Shown here one piece after another: positions 44,631 to 57,055 of a stretch of 64,000 nt of DNA. The stretch spans positions 1,116,001-1,180,000 of the forward strand of contig JBAJFE010000034.1 of the NCBI GenBank assembly GCA_037903355.1, given 5' to 3'. Within the stretch, counting starts at the first letter, position 1; every line of letters begins with the position of its first letter. This DNA is from Trichuris trichiura. Taxonomy: Eukaryota > Nematoda > Enoplea > Trichinellida > Trichuridae. Made by a program: the position numbers and the translations under genes. The notes beneath the pieces are model-generated. The model was not told the DNA's origin. It did no database searches and worked only from the letters and a program-made list of their open reading frames with translations.

Positions 44631-47600
44631 TACATGCTACCTCATTCTTGCGTTAAGCAAGTACAATACAACTTCACAAACTGGCTTAGCTATTTAATGA
44701 ATTCGTTCTATGAATTATTCATACAGTCAAAAGTATCAACAATGCCGAATGCCAACATATTAATATTTCCGTTGTATGCTATCGCTATGAAGATATTGGC
44801 AATTGTAAAAGAAAATATGAAGATACGCATGTCACTGCCCTGCGTAGCGTCATATTTTCCATTAGCGAATACATCACTTTTGCAAGTAAGCAACGGATTA
44901 TCTGTAAACATCTAAATCAGTTGTTTGTCCTGATAAAACCTACGGCTATAGATTTCCATTGGTTCATGAGCTACATATGTCCGTAGCACTTTGGGCTGCT
45001 ACCAGTGCTTCTGCTACATACCAAGTCCGTTTGTGTAACGGTTCGCGTTAGCAGTACTGCTGGGTAAGTAATTGCTGAACCCATTCAAGTTTCAGCAAAT
45101 TTTCTGCTGTCCACTTGACGTCCAAATGATCCTTTCTTCTGGATTCATACTGAATAACAAACTACTTTTCATTAATCGGTTTGCGCTAACTTTATAAATA
45201 TTAGGAGAATCAAAAGATGGTGAAACTTCCAGCGACCGTTACAAAGTATACCTCCTTTTTCAAAGCGTCATTAAAATCATTAGTACAGGAGTGCCAAGCT
45301 TTACGAAGTTCCAACATCACGAAGAAGCTGAATTTTCACCCGTTTTCGCTTTACTAGGGAAATGCAGAGGCGATTTTCTCTATTACGGAGAAAGGCGAAA
45401 GAGTACAATATCTTCTAGTGTTTTGAACACTCTTTGTCTTATCGCTTCACTTACTTGAACGCAACACGTGCTCCTGCAGGTCAAGTCAGGGGAGTTATGC
45501 GCAGTGCTAAAGACACTGTAGTTCTGAGCACCTCCGGTGTTCTAATTGCTTTTTACTTTGAACAGTGCTTGCATTAACCGTATAGGTCCAAAGGAAGCAA
45601 CTAAGCTGAAGAAAACCCCAAGTATGTTCCAGTGAGTTAATCTGCACCTGTCATATATAGTATATACCTTTAGAACGACAGAATCTTGAGAGCTGAAGAA
45701 GCTGCCATTAAAAGCAGGCAAGTAGTCCCCCTTGTTAGATCCTAAGTGTTAGGCACAATGGAAAGTTTATTACATGAACGGTTTGGAGGATGCAAAAGTC
45801 ATGCAGCGGCTTTAAGTTACTCTATTATCAACGAAAAAGGAGTCTGTCTTTTTGATAAGCTAAAACAGAAAGCAGTAGGTGGCGATAAAAGTCTTCTGCA
45901 AATAAAATTCAATAATAGTCGTGTTAAGTTACATCGGTTTTTGAGGGAAAGGCAGCTTTTTAAACTATAGCTTACCAGAGAGAACTTTTCAGCATATACT
46001 GAAGCCACTGTAAATGTCATGGAAGAACTGAAGTAGTCACACCAACGGCATGCGTTCCTATAACTGGGTGATTAAGTCCGACAGAACTGCACTATATTGG
46101 AAAAGACTGTTGAGTAAAACTACCCTGGTGAAAGAAAACAGGGTAAGGGTAACCAAGCATTAGAAGATGAAAATACGTTAATGCCCGTTGTAAACGCTAA
46201 TGTTGAAGCTGTTCTTAAACCACTGCTCATATATCAGTCTCAATTTCCCAGAGCGCTAAAGGGTATTGCTAAGATGACACTACCTGCTGTGCTCCGCTCG
46301 CATAGTATCGGTTGGAATACGAACTAATTTTTCCTGACTACATGAATAAGTACTTTGGTCCACATGTCGAAAGGTAAAAAAAAAGTCTACAACAGATGAA
46401 ATGCCTTATGTTCAGCGCCAGTTGTACTCATAATCGACCAAGCGTAACTCAATGCAGGAGGAATATTGTTCCTACCTCCCAACAGGACTTCATTGCTGCA
46501 ACCTTGTAATCAAGGCTTAGCAGCTCCGGTCAAGGGGTGCTACATAAGCGCAAAACGTGATGCTTTTTATTGTTAGCGCCATCGTCAAGTAGAGAAACTC
46601 GAGAACATCTTCTCGAGAGGTCTGAAAAAACTACGAAATAATGCAGGCAATGACAAATACTAGAGATGTTCTCGACAGGCCCTAGAAGTCTCAATGAGAA
46701 ATGAAAAACGGTGTGTGGAGCAAGCTGTGTCCCAAAGCAGTGAACAGGTATGAATGCTTAATGTCATCGATTAGAAATGCATGGACAGTGGCATTGGCAA
46801 GGGAAGCAGAATTCACGAAAGTTTATGAGGAAGACGGTGGGCCGGTTTTAGCAAACTAGAAGAAGAAGATTTTTTATGGTTGCAGGAAGAAAGTGTGAAG
46901 CTCGAAGCCAAGCAGAAAGCCGAACAGTCAAAAAGTAAAGCCTCGTCAATAACGGAATCGAAGCATTTGCTAGAGCTGCTTGCCATGATTGATAATACCA
47001 TGATGATTGCGGAGAAGTACGACTCTAATTTCAAATGGATACTGAGATGTAGAGGTGTCTTCAACGATATTTCTGGTGCAGATAGGGAACAATAAGACTA
47101 TGAGAAAATCGTGACGCCAAACAGGTGGATATAAGATCTTTTTCCAGCTGTCAGTTTCGACCATAGCTGAGCCTGCACCAAAAGCGTTTGCACCTAAGCA
47201 CGCAGGAATTAGTTAACCGCCTGTCTTGACCGCTCTGCGACGTCGCATTAACAAAGGAACTTCTGTCCGTCAGCAACCTAAGTCCTCAGGTGGGCGTCCT
47301 CCCAATTATAGTAAATGTAACAACACAATGCACTTACGCTGTTTCTACCTTATACATACTTTTTGTTTACAAATTATTGTTGCATTCAGTATGTCAAGCT
47401 ATTTTCTGGATTTTACATGTCATTTTCCCTCCCTACCGTGTCCGAATGTTTAATCATCCTTCAGACTTAGCTGCACTCAAACCCAGTTGCTGTGTCAAAC
47501 GATAAAGATTGTTTTCCTGCTTTGCCGGATTTCGCTTTCTGAAGAACTTCGCCAACCCCATCAAGCTTCGTAAAATAGGGCATGCCTGTACTAACAGGAC

Positions 47601-48348
47601 AACCGAAACACTGTACGTAGGATTAATAACAGAAAAATGTAGGCATTCGTAAGTTCTGTTTTTGGGATGCGACTCATAAGCATACAAGCCTAGGTATAAC
47701 ATGCGTTGTAAAAAAGGGCAGCAAAAAAGTAAAGAAAATGTTTTAAAATTTCAAAGACTGGAAAACGATTATGAAGAAATCCAATGGTGCTTAAACTGAA
47801 TTTGCCGTTACTGATGTTCATGTGACTGCTTCTTTGGTAGACCGAATATTATTCTCTCTACTGTCCAACATCAAATTATACTACAACTGCCCTACGGCTA
47901 GCTTCCTGTTCTCGTTAAAGAGCAATTAAACCAAAGTTAAGGAGCAGAGTATTTGCAGTTATTAATATTAATATGACAGCCTGAAATTCTAGCATGACAA
48001 CCACAAACTGAAATTCTTCACTCTTTGTAGTTGTACGCATCCTGCTCTAAACGTTTTCACTGTTTTAAAATTACCCTTGGCTACGTCATCAGTTGAAATA
48101 CCGTACTTCCATCTGAAGGTTCACGCTGCTTAGACAATTCTTTAGCGTAGATAGGAGAAAAACATTAGTATACAGTTCGTAGCAGTATCAGTAGATACAT
48201 TCGCCGACCGAACCCCCAATATAGGAAAGCTCTGTTTGCATGCATAATAAGCTGAGTTAAAAATAATAGTAAAGGTTTTACAAGTGCTAGTAAAAGTTCA
48301 AGAAAGGGCTACTGTGCTATACTATGCAGCTTTTTCAATAACGCTCAC
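44631..48348. other. intergenic; no recognised gene
   Basis: Region between the two EHD genes. It was searched on the - strand for an EH-domain exon belonging to copy B; none was seen. Short + strand frames at 45746-45970 and 46880-47095 look like decayed mobile DNA, but I cannot name a family. Confidence 0.4.
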
Positions 48349-51049
48349 CTGAGAGTCCGTAAGCAGGAAGCGTACAAACATCAGCACATCCATTCTAAGA
48401 AAGTCTTCCAGCTGGCAAATCATTGAAGTGGTCACATGCCTTCCTGGTATGCCATTAGAACCAATTAAAAGGCTTTCAATTAGCGACAAGTTGGGCAGAT
48501 CATGAAAATTAATGCTACGACTTATAATTAAGTCTGGGTACACTTTTCTGATCAGCTTTTTCATTATGAAGCGCAGAAAAATTGCTCCTGCTTTCCCTTT
48601 GACAGTAGGAACATAGTGAGGTAATGCACTGCAAATTAGCGCGTATGTTCTTGCCTAAAGTATAAATAGTATGTAGTTACTCTTATATTTTAAAAAGAGT
48701 TTTTATTTTGTCGTACGGTTACACCAAAATTTATAAACTGCCTACAGAAAATTCAGAAACCTTACTAAGCATTTCTGCTCTACGCAGACCACCGAGCGTC
48801 AGATTCCTTCGATGAAGCAACCTCAGGAAAAGGTAATTCTACGACAGATGCTCTCCTCGATGGCAATAAATGCTGCTTATTGCGGAATAATTTGTAGCTG
48901 TTAGATTTGTTTACGGATAGAATCCCGTTAGAACTTTATTAAAACCAGAGCTTTCGATTGATAAACATTCACCTGTCGTCAGCGGCTGAACTACAAAAGT
49001 GTATACTTTTCCTTTGTTCGAGTGTTTTTCCAAGAATGATAACAACGAAGGAATAAAGTTGAACAAAAGTGGGGATATGAAACTACATTTCCAGCAGCTG
49101 AGATGCCAACAAAAACAATGAAACTCTACATGCTTCAAAGTTTATATGCAATGAAAACAATGCGGAACATTTTCCACAAAAGAGAAATGGCGGAAAGACA
49201 AAACAAGCTTGTTTGGGAAATCATTAGTTTGCAAGCTGGGAATAGAATTGCAAAATTTTCAGTTCCTTGAAATTATGACTTTTTTTCTTTAACTAATTCA
49301 GACAATCAAGGTTCTAGTTTGCTTCTACAGCGTCGTGTAGAATTTTAGTAAAGTACCCTAATGTGCGTGTTTTTTTATTACGGAATGGTACAAAGCATTT
49401 ATTTTCACTTACCAGTAAACGGTCCTTCGAAGCTTTCCATGCTCCGAAAGCTTCGAAGGACCGTTTACTGGTAAGTGAAAATAAATGTTTTGTACCCTTC
49501 TGTAATAAAAAACACGCACATGAAATTCAAAAACAGCTTTAAAAAGTCATTTGTTTTCAAAGTATCCCAACGTAAAAAATAGGTACCAGTCTCGCCCGAT
49601 AGACGATTTCCTGCAGAAACCGCACGTGAATACTGAACGGAAAGTCAGAAAGCTTTGCCAGCAACTTGTCTTGATGTCTGTAGATCATGCTAATCATTTC
49701 AGGTCGCTTACACTTCTTTGGCTGCGATGAAAGAAGGAGAATTTCATTTGCATCTACCATTCTCAAAGTTACACTCAGAGACCACATCAAATTTGAACGC
49801 AATTTGTCTAGTTCGTTCCAATTCACTGTGTCAATTTTGTTTAGTATTACCTAAAATGCATCGCAGTGTTCAGCTAAGCAGAACAATTTTAGAAAATGTA
49901 CATTTGCTGCAGCATTGTAAAATAAGCGTACGATGTATACACATCAAGCATGACAATACAAAATGCAGTATTAAAACATTGTAATATTGTAGACTGTTTA
50001 TAAGACGTACCAGTGCTTATTTCATTGTTAAATCCATGAAAGAACGTTGTCAGCTATTTTAGCTTAAATGTGCTGTACAAAATGAATGGACTTACTATAA
50101 TTTTGTATTCATACGGTTGCAAAAGTTGAATTATTCGTACATTATCTTCCAAGAACTGGGCTCTCTGTATATCGTAAACGAATACAATTTTTCCAGCTCT
50201 TTCAGCAAAGAATTTTATAACGCCTTCAAAGTCATAACCACAGCAAAGTTTTCGATATCCTATGGTTGCCACGCCAGGAGTGTCGACAATGTTAATTTTC
50301 TCCAGTAATGGAGATGGGATGAAGCAGACGTCGCAGTTTCTAGCAAAACTTTCCCCAAAACTCCTTAATTCTACAAAAGCTGGTCACAATTTATTGTTGC
50401 ATCTTGACAGCACGCAGTTATTGTCGCTGAAGCATACTTATTGGAGGTACTTTCCAGAAACAGTTTCTTAAAAACTACATTGAATAGCCCTGTCTCAATG
50501 AGATACTGTGTGTAGCAAGAGTTTGCACCGGCCTTGTCAAATGACCGTTGTTAGATGGTTAAATAAACATTCCTTCATCTTAACTAAAGCGGAATGTAGA
50601 CAAAGAATCAAGTATTCATTAACAAAACAGCACATACCAGGATATGGAAAGTTCTTATCATTCATCTGGGAAAGTGCAGGCGCTGTATACTCATGTGCAC
50701 CATGTCTTATTATAGTGAATTTGTTCGCATTTTCTGATTTCATGTTTACTCCATCGTCGGTCTTACGAAGCAATGATCGAATCAACGTAGTCTTTCCCAC
50801 AGAAGGCAACCCAAGGAATAATATTGTTGACGGAGTTTCGAATTTATTAACATCCATTGGTACGGGATAAATAAGGTTCAAATTCAACGCCTTTTCGATT
50901 GGAAGAATTGAAACATTGTAGTGGAACTTTAGTGCTTCAAGAAACGTATGCCAAGTTGGAGCTGGTAAGTGCTTCAACTTAAGTTTGCTGTCCGCTGCCT
51001 TATAACTAGCCCAAAATTTAGAGTTGTCCACTCCCTTCCAAAACTTCAT
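48349..51049 (-). CDS. EHD-family GTPase, copy B, lacking the EH domain
   Basis: Tandem paralogue of copy A with the same exon plan: 51049-50638, 50370-50096, 49850-49587, 48654-48349. Exons 2, 3 and 4 have exactly the same lengths as in copy A (275, 264, 306 nt) and intron phases are identical. 419 codons are open. P-loop GLPSVGKTT, switch DTPG and LNKID are all present, so nucleotide binding may be retained. The conserved donor after exon 4 (CAG|GTGAGC) is intact, but no EH-domain exon follows before copy A starts at 43412. If unspliced, the frame stops six codons later. Options: loss of the EH exon (a dynamin-domain-only protein, as in sarcalumenin-type relatives), a distant exon, or splicing into copy A's exon 5, which has the same phase. 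Intron 3 carries a PLE terminus and a palindrome. Confidence 0.83.
48945..48985 (-). ncRNA. hammerhead-like motif, second PLE subfamily
   Basis: On the - strand: GCCGCUGACGAC, a weakly paired AGGUGA to AUCAAUC segment, then GAAAGCUCUGG. Core and cleavage-site region are intact but stem II is poor. AATCCCGTTAG near 48921 is the matching terminus. It lies in intron 3 of EHD copy B. Confidence 0.38.
49362..49558. mobile_element. short palindrome in EHD copy B intron 3
   Basis: Arms of 76 bp (49362-49437 and 49446-49521) with an 8-nt loop and a tail starting CATGAAATTCAAAA, similar to the tail of the 42098-42480 element. Flanking bases share only AAAGTA (49350-49355 and 49559-49564), so the target-site duplication is weak. 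The centre keeps GAAAGCTTCG, but the CUGANGA half is lost. Confidence 0.65.
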
Positions 51050-54000
51050 CGGTAGTCTTATTTTGCTTAGCAAGACAAGGTAACAGAGGAACGAGAATGT
51101 TACAATGCCAATACTATTATTCGTTACCTAGCCTTTGGTACTTTAAAGCAACGTTTAAACTCGGCGTTACTTTCGCGAGCAAAAAAATAAGAAGCTATCA
51201 GTCAGAACTGAAAGCGCATAAAAACTTTACAGTGCTTTCGAAAAGCACGTTACGCCTTGTCTAACTCCGTACCGATGCCGAGAAGCTGAAAAGGATATTT
51301 TAGCTAATATGTGCCCAATGCTTTGGGCTTCTGTTTTCGCTGTTGCGTATCAGGTTGTGCCAAATAAGGCAAACAAACCGCTTAAAAGTCCAGAAACAGA
51401 CTTTTGAAAAAGCTTGAAGGATATTTTGCAATGGGTATTGAAGTGCCTGCTGTAACCCTAATTAAGGAACAGAACTTCTAAAATATGGTTCTAAGGGTTT
51501 TGTTTCTTTGTCTTTTACGGATTAAGATGACGCCTGATCAATACGGGTCTTGACGTCGTTAGCTTAATGTTTGAATAAAATAATAAAGGAAGGTCATTTG
51601 AATACGCGAGTAGCATGGAGGCGGTGGATATACTATATTGCTATAGTCTAACTTTGTCCACCTTCATTTTCACGAAGGCTTCTCAAAAATTTATACTTGC
51701 ACAAGCGCATAAGATTCTGAGCTTTTTTCGTTTCTTTCTGGCAATGGGCCATCAAAGCTCACGATCGCTTGTACTCTGTACACTCCGAAAATTCTCAAGT
51801 CTGCATATGACAAACTGTGGTTAGCCTATCACAAGAGGGGATATTTTGATATCGAACACAGGCAGCAGTATCGACATCCGTGAAATATGGATTTAGCACA
51901 GCATGATACTAACACTGAGTAAACGGCATTTCCCTTAGCGGTAATCTTATCATTTTCCTACTATATGATCTTAATGCCATTTTTCTGGGCTGGTCAAAAT
52001 GATTTGCATAAATTCGTTACAAGAACTGACGCAATTGAACAAAGCAGACAGGTTCACTGGCTCACAGAGCCTACACTGCGTCGATGCATGGACTGGGCCA
52101 TTTCATTACTATACGTGAGTTTTGGGCTCCATAAAAATCTCCCAAATGAGCTCGCTTCTGCTCCAAAGCTCTTTCTTAGGCCAATGTTAACTAAGACTAA
52201 AAAAAGATTTACCCTATATTTAGTAAACTGTGGACGTAATCGATCATTGGAGACACGTCCCGGAAAAAATTGTTTACAGTGATCATATCAAGCAATTTCA
52301 AGTCTTGAAACCAAGCTTAATAGCGACTGCTGCTGGAGCAGAGCAGTCATGTTTTCATCCGGTAGGACAACATACGACCACGGAAAGGAAAGGCTATTCG
52401 CTGTTTACCGAAAAACTATAGTCAGAAGGCAATCTGCTTTCATCGATACACATTAGACCCTGTTCTTTTAGAAGACTCGCTTTTTCAGTAGTTGAAAAAT
52501 CATCTTGGTTCTGTAGGTTTGAAGATTGAAAGGTACAGCAAACGTTTTTCAGATCTAAGTTTTCTTCCTTCTAGAAAGATGGTACTGTCGACCCGCCTAA
52601 TAAACGGCAGAGTGTCATCGGCTGTTATAGTGAACACATGATCAATTGATACTCAGTTGTAAGAAACTTGTTCCTTAGTTTACAGCGATGTCCTGCTTGG
52701 ACGAGTGAGTGCCCGTAAGTTAAACTTTGTCAGATGATTCGTACAGCTTCCAAAACAGAGCACATTCGATAATTCATTCCTGAAAAATAGGTTTGCAACG
52801 GCCCGTGTATAGGTTGGGATCAAGCGGCTAATAGGTCGTTGCAAAACCACCGCAACCCTTTTCCTTACACTGCCGTTGGAACGAGATCGGTTCTGAAAAC
52901 TGCGGAAAGTACCTGGCGATAAGCATTTGCTTTGCTGACACTCACTTATGCGAATAGGATCACTGTAAGCAAAAGAACATGACACCTGTTCTATTTTTAA
53001 AAACTCGCGTTTTGAAAAGATGCAGTAAACTCCAAAAATGAATGTGGCAGTAGTAACAAAACCTTCATATTAACGCTGTACTTTTTAACAAATTGTTTGC
53101 CTTATTTCCCACGAAATATAAAATACACTACAAGGATAAGGTTTGTTTGTTCTATGAAATTCCATGAAGGCTTACCTTCATCATTTAATGATCAACAATG
53201 ATCTCAGAACAGTATTCTTAAGGGAGCACTTGAAGCCAAAGGGAGGGTGAAGGCTGAACTGCAGAGGTTTGACCATGACCTGTCCAGCATTAGTAGACGC
53301 CGAAAAATCAACGGGCTCTAAAATAAAAGGCACTCGTCGTCGAATTAGTGCTTAGGGTTTTCTAGCCCACCCTATGGAACCTATATTGAAACGCCCGCTA
53401 TCAAATACTAGTTTTCAAAGGCCGCTTGCGTCATGGGTGCTGCCCCAAAAAGGGTTGATAAGCTATGATCTAAATGAATATTTGAAGATCCAATTGCGTG
53501 CACGTTACCACTCAACCAACGCGCTATTCAATAACTAAAAGCACACCAACAGAAAATCTTATCTGAACAGTCTCTGATGCGGTTTTACAGGTGACAAAAA
53601 TTCTGCTTTAGTTTAACGAAAAAAACAACAAACAAATTGAATTACGCACGTGAAGTTATGAACTATACTGCATGGAGAATTTAATTCAAATCAAATATTA
53701 AAAAAGAACAATACGTACGCGTGATGACATCAAACACTGCGCATATGAAATGGACATTTTGATTGGCAGTCCTTTCAAAGGTCACCGTGTACAATGAACG
53801 TTTGTACGCAGCTTGACATCATCTGTGCTTACGGAAGACATAAACATTAGAAAAACGGCATAGAACCACTCCTTACTCTTTCGCATGTAAGTGTTAGCAT
53901 ATTTTAATTCCAAACACGTCTGTTTAGAGAGTCATGGGTACTATAACCTAAATACGTTGGGAAATATTAACCGGAAACGTTAACTTGTAACGATTTCAAA

Positions 54001-54646
54001 GAACAGCAGTCAGTCTAAGAAAGAATAAGCACCGGTAAGTTGCATTATAGGAGGAAACGAGAACACAGGGCTTAAAAACACGGAAAATTCAAAATTGAGT
54101 AGCATCAAGAAAATGTAATTTTCAGAAACGGGGTAACAGCTGATGGACCATCCAACAGTATTACACGATTGCTTCCAGTAAGCATATGGTCAATAACCGG
54201 AATGAGCCATATGTCTGTCGGAGAAAAATGACTTCAGTATCATCACCTAAAAGTAATAAATATTACCTATAATTCCATACACTTAGTCATTAATTGCTCA
54301 TAAACAAACTTAATATAGGAAAGCAAGCGGTATTTACCCAAAACACTGAACAGACATGACAGCTATGTCAGAAGCGTAAACACAATTTAGAAGTTCTCAA
54401 TTCTGTTGCTATCGTTTCTGCTAAAGGTGACACCTAACATGAATACAATTTTTTGGCTTCTTCGCTTTAAAAAAAAGCATACAATGAAAAGGGCCTTTTC
54501 GGTGTATCTGACAAAGAAAAGCAACAATCAAAGGATTGCACGTCTGAAGCTGAATAAACTTCTTCGTGGACACAAAGCAGATTCGGTTTAATCACATATA
54601 CACAAAAAAAGCGCAAATCACGCACAACATTTCTCGATTCTGTGGC
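51050..54646. other. intergenic; no recognised gene
   Basis: About 3.6 kb upstream of EHD copy B. Several short frames exist (for example 51965-52282, 52680-52985), but none shows a family motif. Confidence 0.4.
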
Positions 54647-54905
54647 GGTCAAAAATCCGAATAAATCGAAAATGCGCTGTAAAGTGTGACCTTGTGGCAG
54701 CTCTGCGTAAGCATCTTCTAGATAAGGAATGCATTTGAGTAGAGGCGTTATTATATTGGTCCTATTTTTTAGACTACAAACTTCGAGCAAGATCAGTATA
54801 AGAACGCCTCTACTCAAACACATTCCTTATCCAGAAAATGCTACTGCATAACAGCCACAAAACCGAACTTTACAGTGCATTTTCGACCTTTTTGGAGTTT
54901 TGACC
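54647..54905. repeat. imperfect inverted repeat, arms about 103 bp
   Basis: Left arm 54647-54749 and right arm 54802-54905 are complementary with scattered mismatches and small gaps (for example GATAAGGAATG/CATTCCTTATC and AGTAGAGGCGTT/AACGCCTCTACT), spacer 52 bp. No hammerhead motif and no clear target-site duplication. Confidence 0.65.
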
Positions 54906-55435
54906 CTTACCCTTCTAAATTTATTATGTGCAAGCTTAAGATCAAAACCTTTTGCAACCATCTAATGCATTCGGGCATTCAGTATTCTTTTTTTGCTTAG
55001 GAAGTGCCGGTTTAATTCGCAATTGTTAACGCAACATGTTCTAACTAAAGAAAGAACATGACCAATTGCCGCCTTACGTTAAAAGCATAATTCCGCATGG
55101 TACATGACAATGGAAGCCTTAAGAACAACAAACAAAAGCATTTAAAACCTGAGTTTGCATACAGTGCAGCGAGATACAGAGAATTTGAACAGGGCAAACT
55201 TGGAAGGAACACACAGGGCCTCTTTAATACGTCTAAGTCATAGAATAGTTTCAGGACATCACATTTTTGGACGACGACTGTTGGGCCAATGCGTGGCACG
55301 CTCCGCAACCGCTGATGCCTTGACTGCTCGGTCTATCGCTATTGAACGTTCTAGTTTCGGTGGACATCCCTCATGTGCCGAGGTGAAACGCACTTCGTAT
55401 ACTACTTTTGGCATTGTTGTATATGGTTAAGTGTT

Positions 55436-55760
55436 TAATGTGTTTCGCCCAAAAATTTTGCGTCGTGAAACTCGTATTCGTCTTAAACGTATTACGAAAT
55501 CCTTATATATTCTATGCAACCGCACATACAATCGTAACCAAGGGGAGGTATTTGGTTCAACCTAACAGACCTGAAAACTTAACACCTTGATACGGGACAG
55601 TGCATGTTCATCACGTAATGTTGTTACGGAAGATGTCCCGTCAGCTGCCAACCAATAAATCTAATTATTCCCTAGATCCTCTCCCGCTGATGAAGGGTCA
55701 AGACTGGATCTGAAAGGTTCCGATGCTACACTCTCCAATATAACGGGATTCACCACAATA
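55436..55760 (+). mobile_element. 3' end of a decayed PLE (GIY-YIG C-terminus plus terminus)
   Basis: The + strand reads LRRETRIRLKRITKSLYI then LCNRTYNRNQGEVFGST, clearly homologous to the KNLRLRRIKEALYIRHNLTYNRDQG block of PLE-1 but a different subfamily. Downstream come a hammerhead-like sequence at about 55685-55725 (CGCUGAUGA, hairpin, GAAAGGUUCC) and an ATAACGGGATTC terminus, the same order as in PLE-1. It sits where the last intron or exon of the p24 gene should be. Confidence 0.6.
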
Positions 55761-55885
55761 AATGAATAGATGACGAACATCTATCAAAATGTCCTTAACC
55801 CAACAAGGCAAGCTAAGCAGGCATGCTCTGTTCTGCTTCAACATGGAAGCCGTGATTACTTTTAAATAATACGCGCTTAGCTTAC

Positions 55886-56559
55886 CTGACCAATACCAAT
55901 TGTGACCATTACAACTGTCTGACCAATGGACCAAAGAAGAACACCGTCATTCAGCTCCTCGGCAAACTTCCGCCCAGTAGCTTCGTTCAGTCGATGGTGT
56001 GTTTGAGAATCATCCATTTGTTTCAACTTATCGTAAATATTACCGGCTACAACTTCCATCTGCAAAACATTGTACCACATCAGCATATGTGGCTAAATGA
56101 AATGCTAAAATACCAAACTCATCATTTTTTGATGGTCAACTTTAGGCAACGCTGGCACTTCTCCTACTTGCCAGTCCATGTAAACCATCTTATGAGAAAA
56201 CGTGGAGAACTCGTTTGAAAAGCAAACCTGCATTTTCAAGCTAACTAGGAAAAACGTTAACGAAGACTGGGATGACCAACCTTGTACGTGCCACCTTCAA
56301 CCGTTTTCCAAGTGAATGATCCAAACTGTTTACGAATCTCTTTATACAGTATTTGTCCGCTTGGGGATTCTACAGTGAGGTCAACATCGTACTGACCACC
56401 AGTGATTACTTGAAATTCCAGAACAAAATCAACGCCTTTTTCTATCTCCTCATAATAGCATTGCACCTGATTGTCTGGCAGCTCAAAAGTAAGCTCCACA
56501 CCGCCGCAAAGTAGAGGTAAACTCAAGACAATAAAAGCAAACTGAAAATGTAATCCCAT
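55886..56559 (-). CDS. p24/TMED family cargo receptor, C-terminal exon not found
   Basis: p24 proteins cycle between ER and Golgi in COPI/COPII vesicles and sort GPI-anchored and other cargo. Exons: 56559-56281, 56227-56114, 56059-55886; 189 codons, all phase 0. A signal peptide (residues 1-20) is followed by the GOLD domain: [48 protein letters not shown], with the two conserved cysteines (CYYEE and VCFSN). Then a coiled coil and a transmembrane helix ([16 protein letters not shown]). Closest to the TMED3/TMED7 group. A good GTAAGC donor follows the helix, but the 10-15 residue cytosolic tail with FF and dibasic signals was not found. The first possible acceptor gives only IQS and stop, and a PLE relic occupies the expected place. 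The tail exon may lie farther left, or the gene is damaged. Confidence 0.88.
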
Positions 56560-57017
56560 GGCACCCCTATATCACTACATCAAGCGACTGGAGGGTAGAA
56601 GTACGCGTTGAAACGGTAGAAAATGTATCGGATTAGCAGGCTGTTGAACTAAGATAGCCAAAGCGTAGCCTTCAAAATTTTGATTTATCTGAAAACATTT
56701 TCTCGGCACGCTGACAGAAAATTTCATATTTATAAAGCGCGAAATGTGGCCATCTAACAGCGAGTAAACAGACAGTCTAGTAAGTCTTGCAGAAGCGGAA
56801 TGTGATTTGCACTTTGCTGGCTGTGATTTGTATTTCGATACCAATTATCAACATAGAGCACTCCACACGCTTAATTAAGATGAGCATTGCGAATTTCGAC
56901 GCCTCAGACACTACGCATAATGGCAAGTGTACATGGCTAAAGAACGAATGCTCAACTAAGAGATAACAGACAAATATGAGTAAGAACGAGAAAGATGGTG
57001 ATAAATGCTTAACGTAT

Positions 57018-57055
57018 TAGAGCTTTTGGAACACATCTGTCACCTGTCTACACAT
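57018..57055 (-). ncRNA. decayed hammerhead-like motif (PLE terminus relic)
   Basis: On the - strand GUAGACAGGUGACAG, then UUCCAAAAGCUCU, resembles the motif at 48945-48985 with the CUGACGA core destroyed. An AACGTATTAG terminus-like sequence adjoins it. Inactive. Confidence 0.3.

Noticed and set aside
44484..44915. 143-aa + strand frame
   Set aside because: It starts in an AT/CATA microsatellite and runs over PLE terminus sequence; no conserved motif.
48310..48348. Short C-terminal extension of EHD copy B by intron read-through
   Set aside because: The donor CAG|GTGAGC is conserved with copy A, so read-through is less likely than splicing to an unseen exon.
4872..55000. Inverted repeats as CRISPR-like or terminator hairpins
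   Set aside because: They are single palindromes with target-site duplications in a eukaryotic genome, not spaced direct-repeat arrays.
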